A stretch of 64,000 nucleotides of DNA, from the NCBI GenBank assembly GCA_021234155.1, contig JAJEKV010000276.1, forward strand, positions 124,001 to 188,000, written 5' to 3'. The translations under genes and the position numbers were made by a program. Each line of letters starts with the position of its first letter. Within the stretch, counting starts at the first letter, position 1. This document shows positions 22,381 to 34,200 of this stretch, in pieces. This DNA is from Isoetes taiwanensis (lineage: Eukaryota > Streptophyta > Lycopodiopsida > Isoetales > Isoetaceae). The notes beneath the pieces were generated by a model, which was not told the origin of the DNA, searched no databases, and saw only the letters and a program-made list of their open reading frames with translations.

Positions 22381-22602
22381 CGCTTAGACTCAACAGATTA
22401 AAAGAAAAGATAAACTAGAACAGTACGGATAAGACTTACGTGGCCATGACAGTATGGACTCGCTTATAAACGTTCCGGAGAGCAAATAAGGGGGTATATA
22501 AGCCGCGAGCGCCTTCGACTGAGCTGCATATATAGAAAAATAGGGTGGTAGGGCCGGGCTTAAGTACCTCGCTAAGTGTCGTTTAGATAAGCGTTTCTCC
22601 AT

Positions 22603-22827
22603 AAAGTTTCCAATACAAAGTGTCTGTGAGTTTTCGTATAAATTTATACCATTTCTGTTCTATGTTGCCCTCCTCTGTATAAATTTATACCATCGCTGTA
22701 TAAATTTATACAGTCTGCCGCTTCAAGTTTCCCTTCTCTGTATAAATTTATACCATCTCCATATAAATTTATACCGTATGCTCTTCTGTCGTATAAATTT
22801 ATACAGTCTGACGCTAACTTTCTGAGT
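22603..22827. promoter_or_regulatory. divergent intergenic region with six AT palindromes
   Basis: The region between the starts of the leftward methyltransferase gene (ATG on the minus strand near 22602) and the rightward gene (ATG at 22828). Palindrome cores centre at about 22642, 22683, 22704, 22746, 22767 and 22797. Steps near 21 bp (two helical turns) recur, unlike the ~31 bp of the intron array. Location suggests shared promoter or operator control; that is inference. Confidence 0.6.
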
Positions 22828-25800
22828 ATGGCTCGAGAAAAAAAGAAGAACCCAGAGCCTCCAACTCCCCTGTTCGCGGGCTTCCTCCTGCAATGACTTT
22901 CACACCTCCTCAATCGACACCATGAAGTAGCCCGAAAAAATCGCTCTCCGATATCCAAACCCCCAGCTCTGTTGAGTTTACTCCAGCACGACCACCTCGA
23001 CTTCCACCATCAGTTCAATTTACTCCACCACACCCTGCTCCTGAACGTCGTTTGCCCTCACCAATGCGTTTTACTCCACCACAGGCTAGAGAGCTCAGAC
23101 TACCTCCTCCGGGTTCATTTTAGTACATCTCCCATAGTCCACCGTAGAGGTTGCATCCCCGGAGAGGCAAATCACGCCAACTCCATCCATTTCGCTTAAA
23201 TGGTACTACAACAAGTGGGGCGGTAACACACGCTAACCAACCGTGTTCTACGACACGGGCGCCGGAGCTGGTCACCACGTCACCAACCTCGATTACTTTT
23301 TCCCCAGAGAGGGAAAGCACCTCCCCCAGGACTTGCCCACACCAAACCTCTCAAAGATCTACTAGTACACCTCATGTTGATCTCTCGATCTAAGAAACAC
23401 CTCATGTTAATCTTTCGAGACGAGGACCTACCAAAGCCACAAGACTCTATGTTGAATTCAAAGCTCCCGCAAGTAAGAATCTTAAGCGTAACTTACACAA
23501 GAAAGCATGTACAACCCAAAGAAGAAAGAAACTCATGGAGGCTCACTTGAGGGCAACACATACAAAGCATTGTTGTTCTCAACGTTGTTTGCTTAAGATT
23601 GGACTAAAGGAATTGAGGTTGATTCGTGATAGTTACAGAGTTCAATGACTCGCTAGACCAAAGGGGCTACTTAGCCTTCAATATTAGGCGATTATGGTGA
23701 GAAGTTTACTTACACAACTGGTGGCCACAACCGTCTGTCAAGCGACCTTTAAATTGATTCATGCTTTAGGCAGACGACTTGACCGCCTGAAGAAAAAGGC
23801 TTGACAAGAATCCGGGCATTAATGACTACTGCCATTCAGGAGGTATATCCAGAATTCATGCCCTTCAATGTGTTTCCTGGATGTAAAGTTTTTTAAGGAG
23901 TCCTTGAGAAACTCCTAACAGCCCTATGTACCACTTGAGTGACAACTTCACGAAACGTGAAGTCTACGATAATTACAAGGACATGTGTGTTGAGGCTGGA
24001 GAACGCCATGTCTGCTACTCTTACTTTTATCGTGCTCGAAAAAGAGTTTTCTCGCGTGTCCATTCCTAGAAAGCATAGGATGTCTGTTTGTGCTACATGC
24101 TCTGAATTAAAAGCTCAGAGACAAAATGCAAGGACACTTCACACTAAAAGTAAGCTTCCACAACGTGTTCTTGCCTAGTTCTACTTAAAAGTAGGTTCTT
24201 TCCTAAACATATTTTCATTTCAGATGCATTGAAAGAGAAACTGAACAAGCACAGAGAACAACAATCTTTGGAAAGGAGAAAATTGACAAAACATAGGAAG
24301 AAAAACCTTGGAACAACCACTCAACTACATATCGGTTGTTATTGATGGAATGGACAGGAAGAAGACCACCCCACCACATTTTGTCAATGTGCCTAAGGAT
24401 CTTCTTGAAGAAGATTTCATACACCGCATGTTGTTGGTGCTATGGTATTTAATGGGAAACTATCTTGCAAGGCATTTTTGAATTATCCAAACATTCATGC
24501 TGATCCAAATCTCACTATCACAATATTGAATAAGCTTTTTTCCAACCTAGAACATATACCACCGGTTCTATATCTTCGCCTAGACAACACGACAAGGGAA
24601 AATAAGAATCAGGCGTTGTTTGCTTTATCAGGTTATGCTAGTAGAGAAACAAATCTTCAAGAAGGTGAAGATTGGTTTCTCGCTTGTTGGTCATACACAC
24701 GATCAAATTGATCGGATGTTCAATGAGGTTCTCTAAACGTCTTGCTTTCGAAAAAGCTCTCAGCCTACCAAGCAATGATTGACGTTATCCAAGATTCCTA
24801 TAATCCTCGCCCGGACATCGAAGTTATTGGAAGAAACTTATGATTTCAAAGAATGGATTTTTCGGAGAGATCAATTGGGTCACTTGCTATTGAGCCCTTG
24901 AGAAACATTACATTTCAAAGCATCGGATCAAAATTTCACTTGTAGATGGCAAGGCCATCTTACAAGGAAAGAAATATGCCACATCCTTGCAAATTGGCAG
25001 CCAGCAGCAGGTATTCAATTCATTCGCACCATCCCCAATACTAGTTCCATGCTCTCTGCAGAGCAAATGCCTCTAAAAAGCTTGAAAGAAATCACAAAGA
25101 GTAAAAAGGAGGGAAGAGCATTTGACTCCAACAAATCATTGGATTATATTGAGACAAGTATTCAGTCGTGCTCTAACCACTTTGGGGAGGCAGATGCTTT
25201 ATGGTGGCCTCAGTTTTTTTCTCGGCAACGTGACATGTTGCAAGCTAGAGGAACATGTAGAGATATTGGCTAGCTCAGATGAAGATGACAAAGTCATGTA
25301 CACTGGCCCCAGACGCACGGCACAACAAGTTGCTCGAGTATCCGTTGATCTCGAGAGATTCGAGAAAGGAATGCTCATAGCTGTCCCCGGTGATAATGAT
25401 GAATCACGGGAAGCCATTCTCGGCTAGCTAAAGAATTGGAGGTAACAAAGAGGATGGAATTCCCACTCAATTAAAAGTGCACTGGATGAGAACGAATGCT
25501 GCCAATGCTTTCAGTGGGAGCTATACTTTGGAGATGGTAAAAACAGGAGTGGGAAAGAGAGCTAAGTCCAAAGCAAACACTGCTGTCATAGATCTAGCTG
25601 AAGTAAAGGTTCTTGCATATGACTTTGTTCTGACTGCTGCTAATACGTTACGTATGGTCACTCAAACTTTAATAAGGTCGGCATGTGGATTAGACAAACA
25701 ACCTAGAAAGGTGGCAAAAAAAGATGATGATGAAGACTCACTTGTAGACAGTGAGGAAGAAGATCGTTCGAGTACATCCAGTTTTGAGAGTGAAGCTGAG

Positions 25801-25887
25801 GATGAAGGCTCAAGTGATCAGGGATTGTATGAGTCGGAGGATGAAATGCATCCTGATCTTGCTGCAAAATGTAAGTTTGTCCGATGA
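22828..25887 (+). pseudogene. DUF7869-type transposon protein gene
   Basis: ATG at 22828 opens MAREKKKNPEPPTP and stops after 22 codons. Pro-rich pieces with repeated FTPP follow to ~23120. Further pieces on the same strand: ACTTQRRKKLMEAHLRATHT with KHCCSQRC (~23510-23600); VYDNYKDMCVEAG...VCATCSELKAQ (~23965-24110), a Cys-rich segment; IDGMDRKKTTPPHF (~24335); PPVLYLRLDNTTRENKNQ (~24560-24615); and GFLLVGHTHDQIDRMFNEVL (~24672-24735). The order IDGMD, LDN..RENKN, GHTH..ID..F is what I know from transposon-associated proteins with the DUF7869 domain (name from memory). The 3' ORF 25477-25887 ends acidic. Many stops and frame changes; probably dead. Confidence 0.65.
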
Positions 25888-26230
25888 CTCGAACATGTAA
25901 AGAACAGAAAGTGCAGGTGATGAGTGTTTGTCAAAATGTCCTATACTTTTGACAATTTTGTTCATAAGTTTGTACAATTTTCACAACCTTGAATATATCA
26001 CTTCTTTGTCACTCTACTACCCTTGCTATTTTTTTTATTGCCCCTTTTTTGCTACACTTTATATAAGTAACTATTTTTTGTTCTAAATTAGGAGGATGAA
26101 AATTGCTATTTAAAATTTTTGCATGAAAGTTATGTTCAATCAACCCCTCAAAAAAGATACCTAAATTACCTAAATTGTTACACCTGTCACAAAGAAATCT
26201 TAAAAATGGACTTTTTAAAGGGAATTTTAG

Positions 26231-26298
26231 GGAATCTTTCAAAGATTCCTTTTGAAGTGCGTTTGCAGCAAATAAGTGCGTTTCATTTTAAACTTTGT
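26231..26298 (-). repeat. right terminal inverted repeat of the 8.56-kb element
   Basis: Reverse-complement partner of 17741-17792. The stretch between the last exon (25887) and this repeat has no gene. Confidence 0.8.
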
Positions 26299-26412
26299 TA
26301 GAACAGAGAATAACAGAACAGGGCTTAATTCCCCTAATCTCTCAGACCATAAAGAAGAGAGAATAACAGAACAAAGCTTGGAGGATTCGAACCTCCAGGC
26401 CAAATCGGCCTC
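26299..26412 (-). repeat. duplicated flank and tRNA/SINE-like B box
   Basis: AGAGAATAACAGAACA occurs at about 26305 and 26356. On the minus strand GGAGGTTCGAATCCTCC (~26374-26390) contains a perfect pol III B box, preceded by TGGCTTCTGGTGAGG, an A-box-like sequence. No full cloverleaf was found, so a tRNA-derived SINE fragment is likelier than a tRNA gene. Confidence 0.4.
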
Positions 26413-26906
26413 ACCAGAAGCCATAAAGAAGAATGAATGAATGAATACTCTAAACTGCAAAAACATTAGACGATTACAAGAAATATTAGCCAAAAGAACA
26501 ACATGATCATTGCCTATCTACCTCAACATTAGAGGTTTGGTAGAGTCTATTAACGCCCTTGTAAGCCCTTCCCAAATTTGGATTTTAGTTGGTACCCGAA
26601 CCTGCAGGTATGGGCAAAAAGTCCCCACGAACCTTAACCGAACCTCAGCCCTGGAGCAACCGAACCTGTTAAACGTCATTATTACTTGTTGTTTTACTCA
26701 TTACGCCCTAAATCCCTCCTCCCCCACCTTCCCACGGAACCGGCTACAAGGAGTAGCTTCGAAGGACACCTCAAGAATGCCTCAATTGGGCGCTAAAGCT
26801 TTGGAGGGCATTTGAATTTAGTATTGATGTCAATCCCGCCCAAACCAAGGAATTCTCTAGTTTTCCTTCAGATTTTTTGGCGAAGAATTGCATCAATTTG
26901 GTCGCC

Positions 26907-29535
26907 ATGACCGTGAAGCTCTGGAAGCGATCCGACTCAATTCGGGATCTATGGCGCAGGTAATCGTTTCTATTAATTTCGCAATGACAATGAGTAATTT
27001 TTTGAATACGAACCGAAAGGCCAATTAGGGTGGAGGTGTCCAAGAACCGCTTGCCCTACAAAAATCAATATAATCGAAGGAATGTCGATGAGAATGCTCT
27101 TCGAGCTTCGATGCAATGAATATTGATCTCTGGGCGCGTGGGGAATCAGATCCCATCGATCCGATCACCGTAAGACATCCCGAATTTGATTCTCGCATCG
27201 GGGCTTATTCATTTTGCCCGTAAGGGTAATCAAGGTCCGCTTGGCTATTGCAATAATATTTCAAGTAATTCTGATGTGCATTTGAGAACAATGTACAATC
27301 AATTGTGTGGAGTGCATTGCAATATGGTAGCACATCGTAATTACCCCCCAACAAGGTAACTATTTCTTAACCAACGGTCTAAGAATACAGAAGAACTGCA
27401 AGCTTCCAATCAAAGGTTGCTTATGGAGGTGGAGTCACTTAAACAAGGATTGAAGAGATGCTCTGAGGACAATGACAAATGGAGAGGAAGTTAAAAAGAT
27501 TGAAAATGACACCACTGGGCATGAGGGAGAGGAAAAAAGAACTGGAAGGCCTTAAATATACTTGCCCCTAGTGGTGGGGGTTTCTAGAAGAAGAATCCAC
27601 GTTATTAAAAAATCGGGTGGATCCTACTATGGCTGAAAAGAAGAAGAGAAAAACCTTGTAATATGGCTAGTTTGTTGAAAAAAGCTTGTAACTAAAGATG
27701 ATGTTATAGATATGTTGAAGCTTCCTCGAGCTAACCATTTAAGAAAAAGCTGTTGTTGAAAAAGGTGCCATCAATTGGGAAAGAGTCAAAGTGTCGATAG
27801 CATGCAAGAATTATGTGACAATGTGGGTATCGGTCGACAAGTTTACATTGCTCTCTTTAGATGTTTGCAGGATGGTATCAAGCAACAGGGGTATTACTTA
27901 AGACCATAACGCCAAGACTCCGCTTATGTCGAGCAAGCGTAACAAAGAGGAATGCGTATACACTAACATTTGGGAGAGATATACGGATCACCACATCCGT
28001 GCACTTGGGATCACTAATCACCGGGAAAAGTAAGAAGAAGGGTGGCCGGAAATGATCTATTTGTTCTTAATGAGAAGAATAATTGTTGGATGGATCTCTC
28101 TAAAATGCTTCTTCGTTAGTTCGCTTCTATGATATGAAAGTGGAAGAATGTGCAGTGGAAACCCCAAATTGCTATAAAGTTGGATGAGATGGAACTGATC
28201 AAAGGTGAAAAGTATGAGAGGGTTTGTTTGACATTAATGAACGTATGTTGTCAAATTCGATAATGAGGAAGGGAAGTTCTCTGTTCAATCGTGAGGACCA
28301 TATTTGGTGGATAGGGATATTTCAAGTACCGGAAGAAAATCATGGTGTTCTTGATTGGGTCTTTCAGCGACACCTATTCCTACTATTATTCTTGCTCATG
28401 GAGTCGGGAGAGAAGCTTCAAGTTCCTGGCCACGGAGATTACGAGGTTGAATAGCATTTTGGCTGCTGATCTAAAGACCATCAAGTGCATGTATAACATG
28501 AAACATGGTTACAGTAAGACTACCACGCATGTCCCACTGCTTTGTATGCTAGGGTAGATGATAAGGAGAAGGGAATGAGTACTCTCGAATGTGACCGGGA
28601 TGTTTGAACCAACGCGTGAGAAGGAGGACAAAACTTTGATCCCCGGGACTTGCAATTCCCAGTGAAGAGAGTACATATCGCATTCTCCATGCCTTTTAAG
28701 AATAGTGGATAAGATGGTATACATGAGCATTCTTTTTGCTTGGAATAAGTCTCCACAATCAGCCAGAGAAAAATGTATGAAAGATGTTGAGCGTGCTTTC
28801 CTCGATCTTGGTCTTCATGGTGGTGACTATAAAATCTTGCAAGATCCTAAACCATCCATGGGTGGGGTGAAAGTTTAAAAGATTTCGCCTTGTACTAAAT
28901 TACGTAGAAGAATGGATCATCATTGCTAACCTGGAAAGTGGGAGGGGTATAAGGACTTGCCGGCAGCGAAGATGACCGCACTTCACGTGGGAGGGCAAAA
29001 CTAAAGAAAATTAAAGCGTGGCGGGAATCCGAAATCGCCGTAACTTTGATGGCAGAGAAGAAAATGTTGGGTGGAAAGTTAGAAGAATTCAAAGTAGCAA
29101 GAATCAATTCATGAAGTCGCTTTATACAAGCATGGGGAGAATGCAATGTCACACATTACATTCATATACTTCACCATGGCTTTGTGGTTTGCCAAAGAGT
29201 ACGGAGCTTGGGAATATGGAATAATGCAGGAATGGAGAAGTCACATAAGCAAGCCAAGAATGCTTTTTTCAGGTTCACACAACATCAAGGTTCATGTGAT
29301 AACTCATTGCAACAGATGTGCAAATGGTTCTATAGGAGGATTATCCGCGCAAGCTAGAGAAAAAAGATAAAGCTAAACAAGACACGACGCTGGCTAGAAT
29401 ATTGAGGAGAAAAGTTGAGCGGGAAAAAAGAAAATGATATGGTGTAGCTCTAGTGCCAGACAAGTTAAGGCGCTGGCGATCCACAAGGATCGGGGGTAGA
29501 AGATATACGGGTTTCAATTGTATGAACAAATTCAT
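26907..29535 (+). pseudogene. decayed plus-strand transposon-like gene, unrecognised
   Basis: A start-like MTVKLWKRSDSIRDLWRR (26907) ends at a GTAATC donor-like site. Later pieces include FDAMNIDLWARGESDPIDP (~27100), a coiled-coil-like ELQASNQRLLMEVESLKQG (~27390-27450), AINWERVKVSIACKNYVTMW (~27770), and near 29200 LGIWNNAGMEKSHKQAKNAF followed by FRFTQHQG, then a Lys/Arg-rich end near 29430. The GMEKSH segment reminds me of conserved C-terminal parts of transposon-associated proteins, but I cannot name the family. Frame changes are frequent. Confidence 0.4.
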
Positions 29536-29584
29536 ATTAATGTATAACTATTGACCATGATGTGCAACTATAATGTTTCAAATA

Positions 29585-29795
29585 TGTTAGGTTGGCGCGC
29601 GGCACGCGGTGCGAACTTAGTTGGTATTCAATTGATGAATGACAAGTATTATTTCTGCGGGCCACTGTGCGAATGAAGTTGGGAATTAGTTATAGATTCG
29701 TCGCTATTCGCACCGTGGCCACGGTTAATTAAAACATTTGGTTACCGCGGGTATATCTTTTGCCGTGGTTCGCATCTGCGGTAGCAAGTTATTCT
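29585..29795. repeat. cluster of GC-rich palindromes
   Basis: Four diverged copies of a palindrome with half-site TTCGCACCGTGG: about 29595-29615, 29655-29675, 29705-29730 (TTCGCACCGTGGCCACGGT, nearly intact) and 29740-29790. Related copies occur at 55.9, 57.3, 59.5 and 63.46 kb. Confidence 0.65.
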
Positions 29796-29879
29796 TTATA
29801 TAATTATCTTTGTTATCGATGTTGTCCGCTTTTGATATTTGTTCTAAGTCATTACATTGCATATTTATCAATCTTGTCC

Positions 29880-30889
29880 ACTCATTTGTTGCATTACAGC
29901 TCGCAGACAATGGCATTGTATTAGCGATGATGCCGGATCTAACAATCCAGGCAACTAAAAACAGAAGACAGCATTGCCCGGGCGCATTGTACATCATGGG
30001 GAAGACAGCCAAGGGCAGCGCCACTAACTATCGGTCTTTAACAAACTGCATCAGAGCTCGCCTTTCCTGAGTTTAAAACATCCATCAAGGTGTCCGACGC
30101 CTGAAGTTCAGAATGTTGCCAATGGGGCGCAGGAGATTTTAGAGACATACCTTCCGGAGCCAGCTTTGTTTACCCGTTCTCGCTGGCCATTTAGCTCGAG
30201 AAGGAACCTTTGCAAAAAGTACCGTCATCCCGTCATGGAGTTCCCGCGTTCGATGATTGCATCATCGTTAACGCCGATGTGGTAGTTGCATCCGCATTAA
30301 CGCATTTGCCCTTCCCTCGATGGGAGCCGACAACTTGTTTGAGGCACTCCATTCCTTCGCCGCGGTGGCCCAAAGTTGATGGCTTTTTGTCGCCAACAAT
30401 AGGAACATTGTCTCTAACGGGCTAATGAGATAGATTTATCACCGGACTTCCTCGTGAGAGTGCCGAGGAAGTTGGATTGGTGAAGATAAACAAGGGGCCA
30501 GACTTGCTTGGAGCTGACAATGAGAATGCTAAGCCCCATGAGGATGACCATCAGGATGTGCATGTCCAGAATGTTCCCATTCGCTCGAGAATCGAGGATG
30601 TGCCCGCCCGTAACGCGTTCTGTTCTTTCGTAATGTATTTCAACCCCGAATGTTATGTACCGGTGTCCCTATCCGTGTCCCTTCTCGACAACTCAAATCG
30701 CAGAAAAATATCGTTCTACAAAGAGGCGTTGCGTACGTGGCGGAAAAACACGAAACCGTAGTACCAGATACAATAGTGGTTCCTGTTGTTGAGCAGCCTT
30801 TAGAGGTCGGGGAATCCAGTAGACATAAGAGGAAGTCTACTAAGCCTAACACAAGGCCCCCAAAACTGAACCATTATGATTTTTTTTAA
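29880..30889 (+). pseudogene. possible methyltransferase C-terminal relic
   Basis: Shifting frames read FDDCIIVNADVVVASALTHLP (30252-30314) and, in another frame, SMGADNLFEALHSFAAVAQ (~30318-30375). Together they resemble a decayed motif I helix (VASAL) followed by an acidic E/GAD-x-LFEAL strand end of amino-methyltransferases. The last open part (30650-30889) ends in a Lys/Arg-rich HKRKSTKPNTRPPK tail. The likeness is weak; supporting context is the palindrome cluster just upstream. Confidence 0.3.
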
Positions 30890-30969
30890 TGGTTTGTTGG
30901 TGAAAACCAAATTTATAAATTAGTACATGTTAGTGGGTTCAAAAGTTTACAAACCATGTCTAGTTATCT

Positions 30970-31215
30970 AATATGGTTCATCAACATCATTTCTTAAGGT
31001 GATAAGACAACAACGTTTTATGACATGGTATTCTAACATGGCAATTTTAATTAAGAAGAAGAAGAGATTTTAAACGCCATAAGGCGTCCTATCTGGATGG
31101 ATCAGAATAACTTAAATTATATGATATTCTAATACGATTCATCAACATATTTTTCTAAAGCGATAAGACAACATTGTTTTATGACGTGGTATTGAAACAT
31201 GGCAATTTTAATTGG
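30970..31215. repeat. ~85-bp direct repeat, two copies
   Basis: Copies at about 30970-31053 and 31130-31214 share TTCATCAACAT, GATAAGACAACA, TTTTATGAC(A/G)TGGTATT and AACATGGCAATTTTAATT. Confidence 0.8.
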
Positions 31216-34200
31216 TCTCAGAGCAACTTAAACTATATGATATATACTATTGTTTAGACCGTCAAGTTTATTAGACCGGTATTTGATCACATCTATCTTT
31301 TTCAATATATTGGCATGATAATTTTAAGTGCATATTGATCATGATGCTTTACGTTGATTAACCACCAATACGGCGTGGTAAATGATCTTGGTTTAACAAT
31401 ACTAATGTGATTTTTTTACTCTATTTTTTCTCCATGGTACTAAAATATAATTATTTTAGTTAGTTTTTCTAACAACTTAAAATGTATGATACAAACCAAT
31501 ACTTATTATTTCAAGTTTAATGGAATGGTATTTGATCGATAATGTAGTTTTTTTGTTGTATTTCTTACAAAAAAACAACACTTAAAGACCACGCGTAGTA
31601 TTGTCTCAAAATGCTAGAACAACGCATAATATTTACGTATAGTTTTCACACAAAAACGCGTTGTTTTCATGTGATTTTTAGACAAAATGACACATAATTT
31701 TTATGTGTGATTTTTCACCGTGGTTCTTAGATAAAAACACATAGTTTTTAAGTGGGGTCTTTACCCAAAACAATGCATGGTTTTCATATGCAAGCTTATG
31801 GGATGGTGTTTTTCAATTGTCCACATGTTGTTTGTAATCCAAAAGGTGTTGTTTTTCCCCATGACATTTTTTCTATTGTAGTTTTAGAAAGGCCGATGGG
31901 AATCGAACCCAAACAAGTCCATTCAGTCAGATATGCTCATCCAAAATTAAAATCAAGCCAACGAACAACCACCATTTAAGCCCTTGGGTTACCATTAAAG
32001 GTACCAACACAATCGAGCAAAGGCGTTACATCAACCAAGCTCTCGCATACCAAGTTTACCATACCATGCAAAAAAATTGCATTGCAAATGCAAATTAAGA
32101 CAATGTAGTATAGATATCCACCTAGACTTTTGCTTTCTCTTGAGGACAATATTTGCTCACATCAAAATGCCAAAAATAACACGACTTACGAAGCATCCAC
32201 CACAATGGTTCCATTGCTAGATGCATAATTGCCGCAATACCAGAGGCCCCGATCCGTCATACATATGAGGTCTGAATGGTTGCCATGCAATGTCCACCGC
32301 CACCGAAACAAGCATTGAATATAGTAAGCATTCATACATGAAGCAAAACAAGGTAAAAAACAATACTCATCGGTACAAGCATGGTGAGCATTATGTTTGA
32401 TACTACATAATTCAAAAGGGTAGATTAAAGGTGCCATAACAATTGTCCAAGGATCTTATTCCATGGAACTATGTTCAATTGCATCCCTAGTTCTTGCCCT
32501 TTTCTTTAACATGTTTGAGTCAAAATGATCATCACTTTTGAAATTATAGCGCCTTTCAAATACCCCCATTGCAAAAAATGTAAACCTGAAATGCTCTTCG
32601 CATTTGGAATAATCAAAATCAATAGAAGCAATTGTTATCTATCAAGGTTCAACAAGTTTATTAGCATAAGATTAGGCTATAAAGAGTTTGGCGAGTGTGC
32701 AGACACCCTTTAAGAGTCTCAAACTGCAGAATAATCACCTAGACACATTACTCGTGGGCAAAGATTTCTAAGATGACTACTTACCAAAATCAAAAAATGC
32801 AAAAGAATGTTTAGCCAAACTGACTGCTTCGCATCTCTGCGTGCAATGCATCCATTCCAGCCCCATACAAAACTAGTCCCAAAAACAAATGGATATCCAC
32901 ATCAAGAGAATGGGAGACATCCCATACTCGACCATTCTAAACAAGAGGGAGGAGCCGGACTTGTAGGCCATTGCTTCAGACACAATCTTTGAGCATGCAT
33001 AGGCTGCCATAGCAAAGAAATACGTGGATAATCGCAATGGGCAACATATGCATCGATGAAATGCCTTGATTATTGAAACCTTCCAAGAGTAAAACCCGCA
33101 GATCGGTAGCACATGTCCGCCTATGTTAGAACATCGCTGTTATTTTTTCTCCATCCTTCTAGACAACCATCCAACAAAAACAATGCTAAAATTCCATTCC
33201 ACAAAAGTTGGTCTTGTGATGATACAAACAAATAATGATTTATGTCTTTTCGATTTCAAAGCATTAGAGTCCGACTAACTAGAGAATTTCAAAGTTGATA
33301 ATATACTTGTCATTTTGGAATATTATAGCTTCCTTGGACAACAGGCAATCCTTAAATACTACACCGCAAGCCAATGATAGTAATGATCTATGTAATCACC
33401 TCAAGAAGAATCATATGGCATTAATCGGGTTGAGAAAGTCCGCTTGAGAAGACATGGCAAAGGATTCTAACAAACTTGAAGTCGGATTATATCATGTAGA
33501 CCTGCAACAATAAGACGATAAGACAGTCCCAATGGGACTGCAGACAAAAACAACCTATGGCTCAAATATCATTGTATAACGTATCTCAGATCCCGACCTC
33601 CTTATTGACAAAACAAATAGTACATGATCGCTTTGTTTGCATGTGACCACGTGCATTTGGCCTTCAAATTACCACCAATTGAACATGAAGAATTTTGCCT
33701 GAGGAAAGGTTAAACACCAAAGTCACAAGACAATTTGGAGGCAAATGCAAGCTTCGGATGAGAATCAAATCATGCCGTGGAGTGTCGAGGAGCGTGAATT
33801 GCTAAACAAAAGAGAAATCAAAAGCCCAAAGCGTAAATCTAGACGACAGATCCACATAATGTAAGAGAGACCTTTCTTTAATATACACATTACACCAATC
33901 AAAAACGCCACATGCTATGGTTTACATAACCTCAATCAAGTCCTAACTCCGGGTCACTAAGCACTTTCAAGTTTGGCTTTTTGAAAATGAGTTGTGTCCA
34001 CGGTCATGACCAATAACAAACAATCATATCAATGCGGTTCAGGAACAAATAGACAAATGGACAAAGATACCAAGAAGCAACTACAAGAGCCGCGATATCC
34101 TACCGCCACTACTGGAGAAAGTAACTACCACAGTCTTCCATGCCTTTAGATCATCAATCTCACCTATTATATACCAATGATAATGAGACACACATCAATA

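Larger units (their letters stand above)
18223..22602 (-). pseudogene. ParB/Srx-like + beta-class amino-methyltransferase gene
   Basis: Exons inferred on the minus strand: 22440-22602, 21364-21727, 20332-21293, 19864-20099, 19658-19795, 19148-19604 and 18223-18904, mostly with GTAAG(T/C) donors and CAG acceptors. The third exon has an acidic/basic linker, then a ParB/Srx-like region: LVVMVD, FVLGGTHSYKA (like the ParB GxHR box, ~20677-20709), IYVGVTDEEAK and SHN. Near 19415 is VQGDCTRLGTLL, and ADIPYGF at 19338-19358 is motif IV (DPPY class). The last exon has QKP, LIQWFSRPGD and WILDAFSGSGT (motif I, 18599-18635), then VDIDP. Motif IV before motif I is the beta-class order of N6-adenine/N4-cytosine DNA methyltransferases. 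Damage: frame changes near 20870, 20770, 19430 and 18575, and in-frame stops TAG (~20390), TGA (~19220) and TAG after QKP. Confidence 0.75.
17741..26298. mobile_element. 8.56-kb TIR element: ParB-methyltransferase + DUF7869
   Basis: The left end ACAAGGTTTAAAATGAAACG and the right end (other strand) ACAAAGTTTAAAATGAAACG begin imperfect inverted repeats of about 50-68 bp (17741-17792 and 26231-26298), both continuing through CGCACTTATTT and ending at GAAAGATTCC. Between them lie two divergent broken genes: a leftward ParB-like/methyltransferase gene and a rightward DUF7869-type gene, with ~29 copies of an AT palindrome in non-coding positions. A target duplication is unresolved; AGAA lies one base outside each end. 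Both genes are damaged, so this copy is probably inactive. Confidence 0.75.

Noticed and set aside
26371-26395. tRNA gene on the minus strand
   Set aside because: A perfect B box is present but no acceptor stem or anticodon arm could be built; a SINE fragment is more likely.
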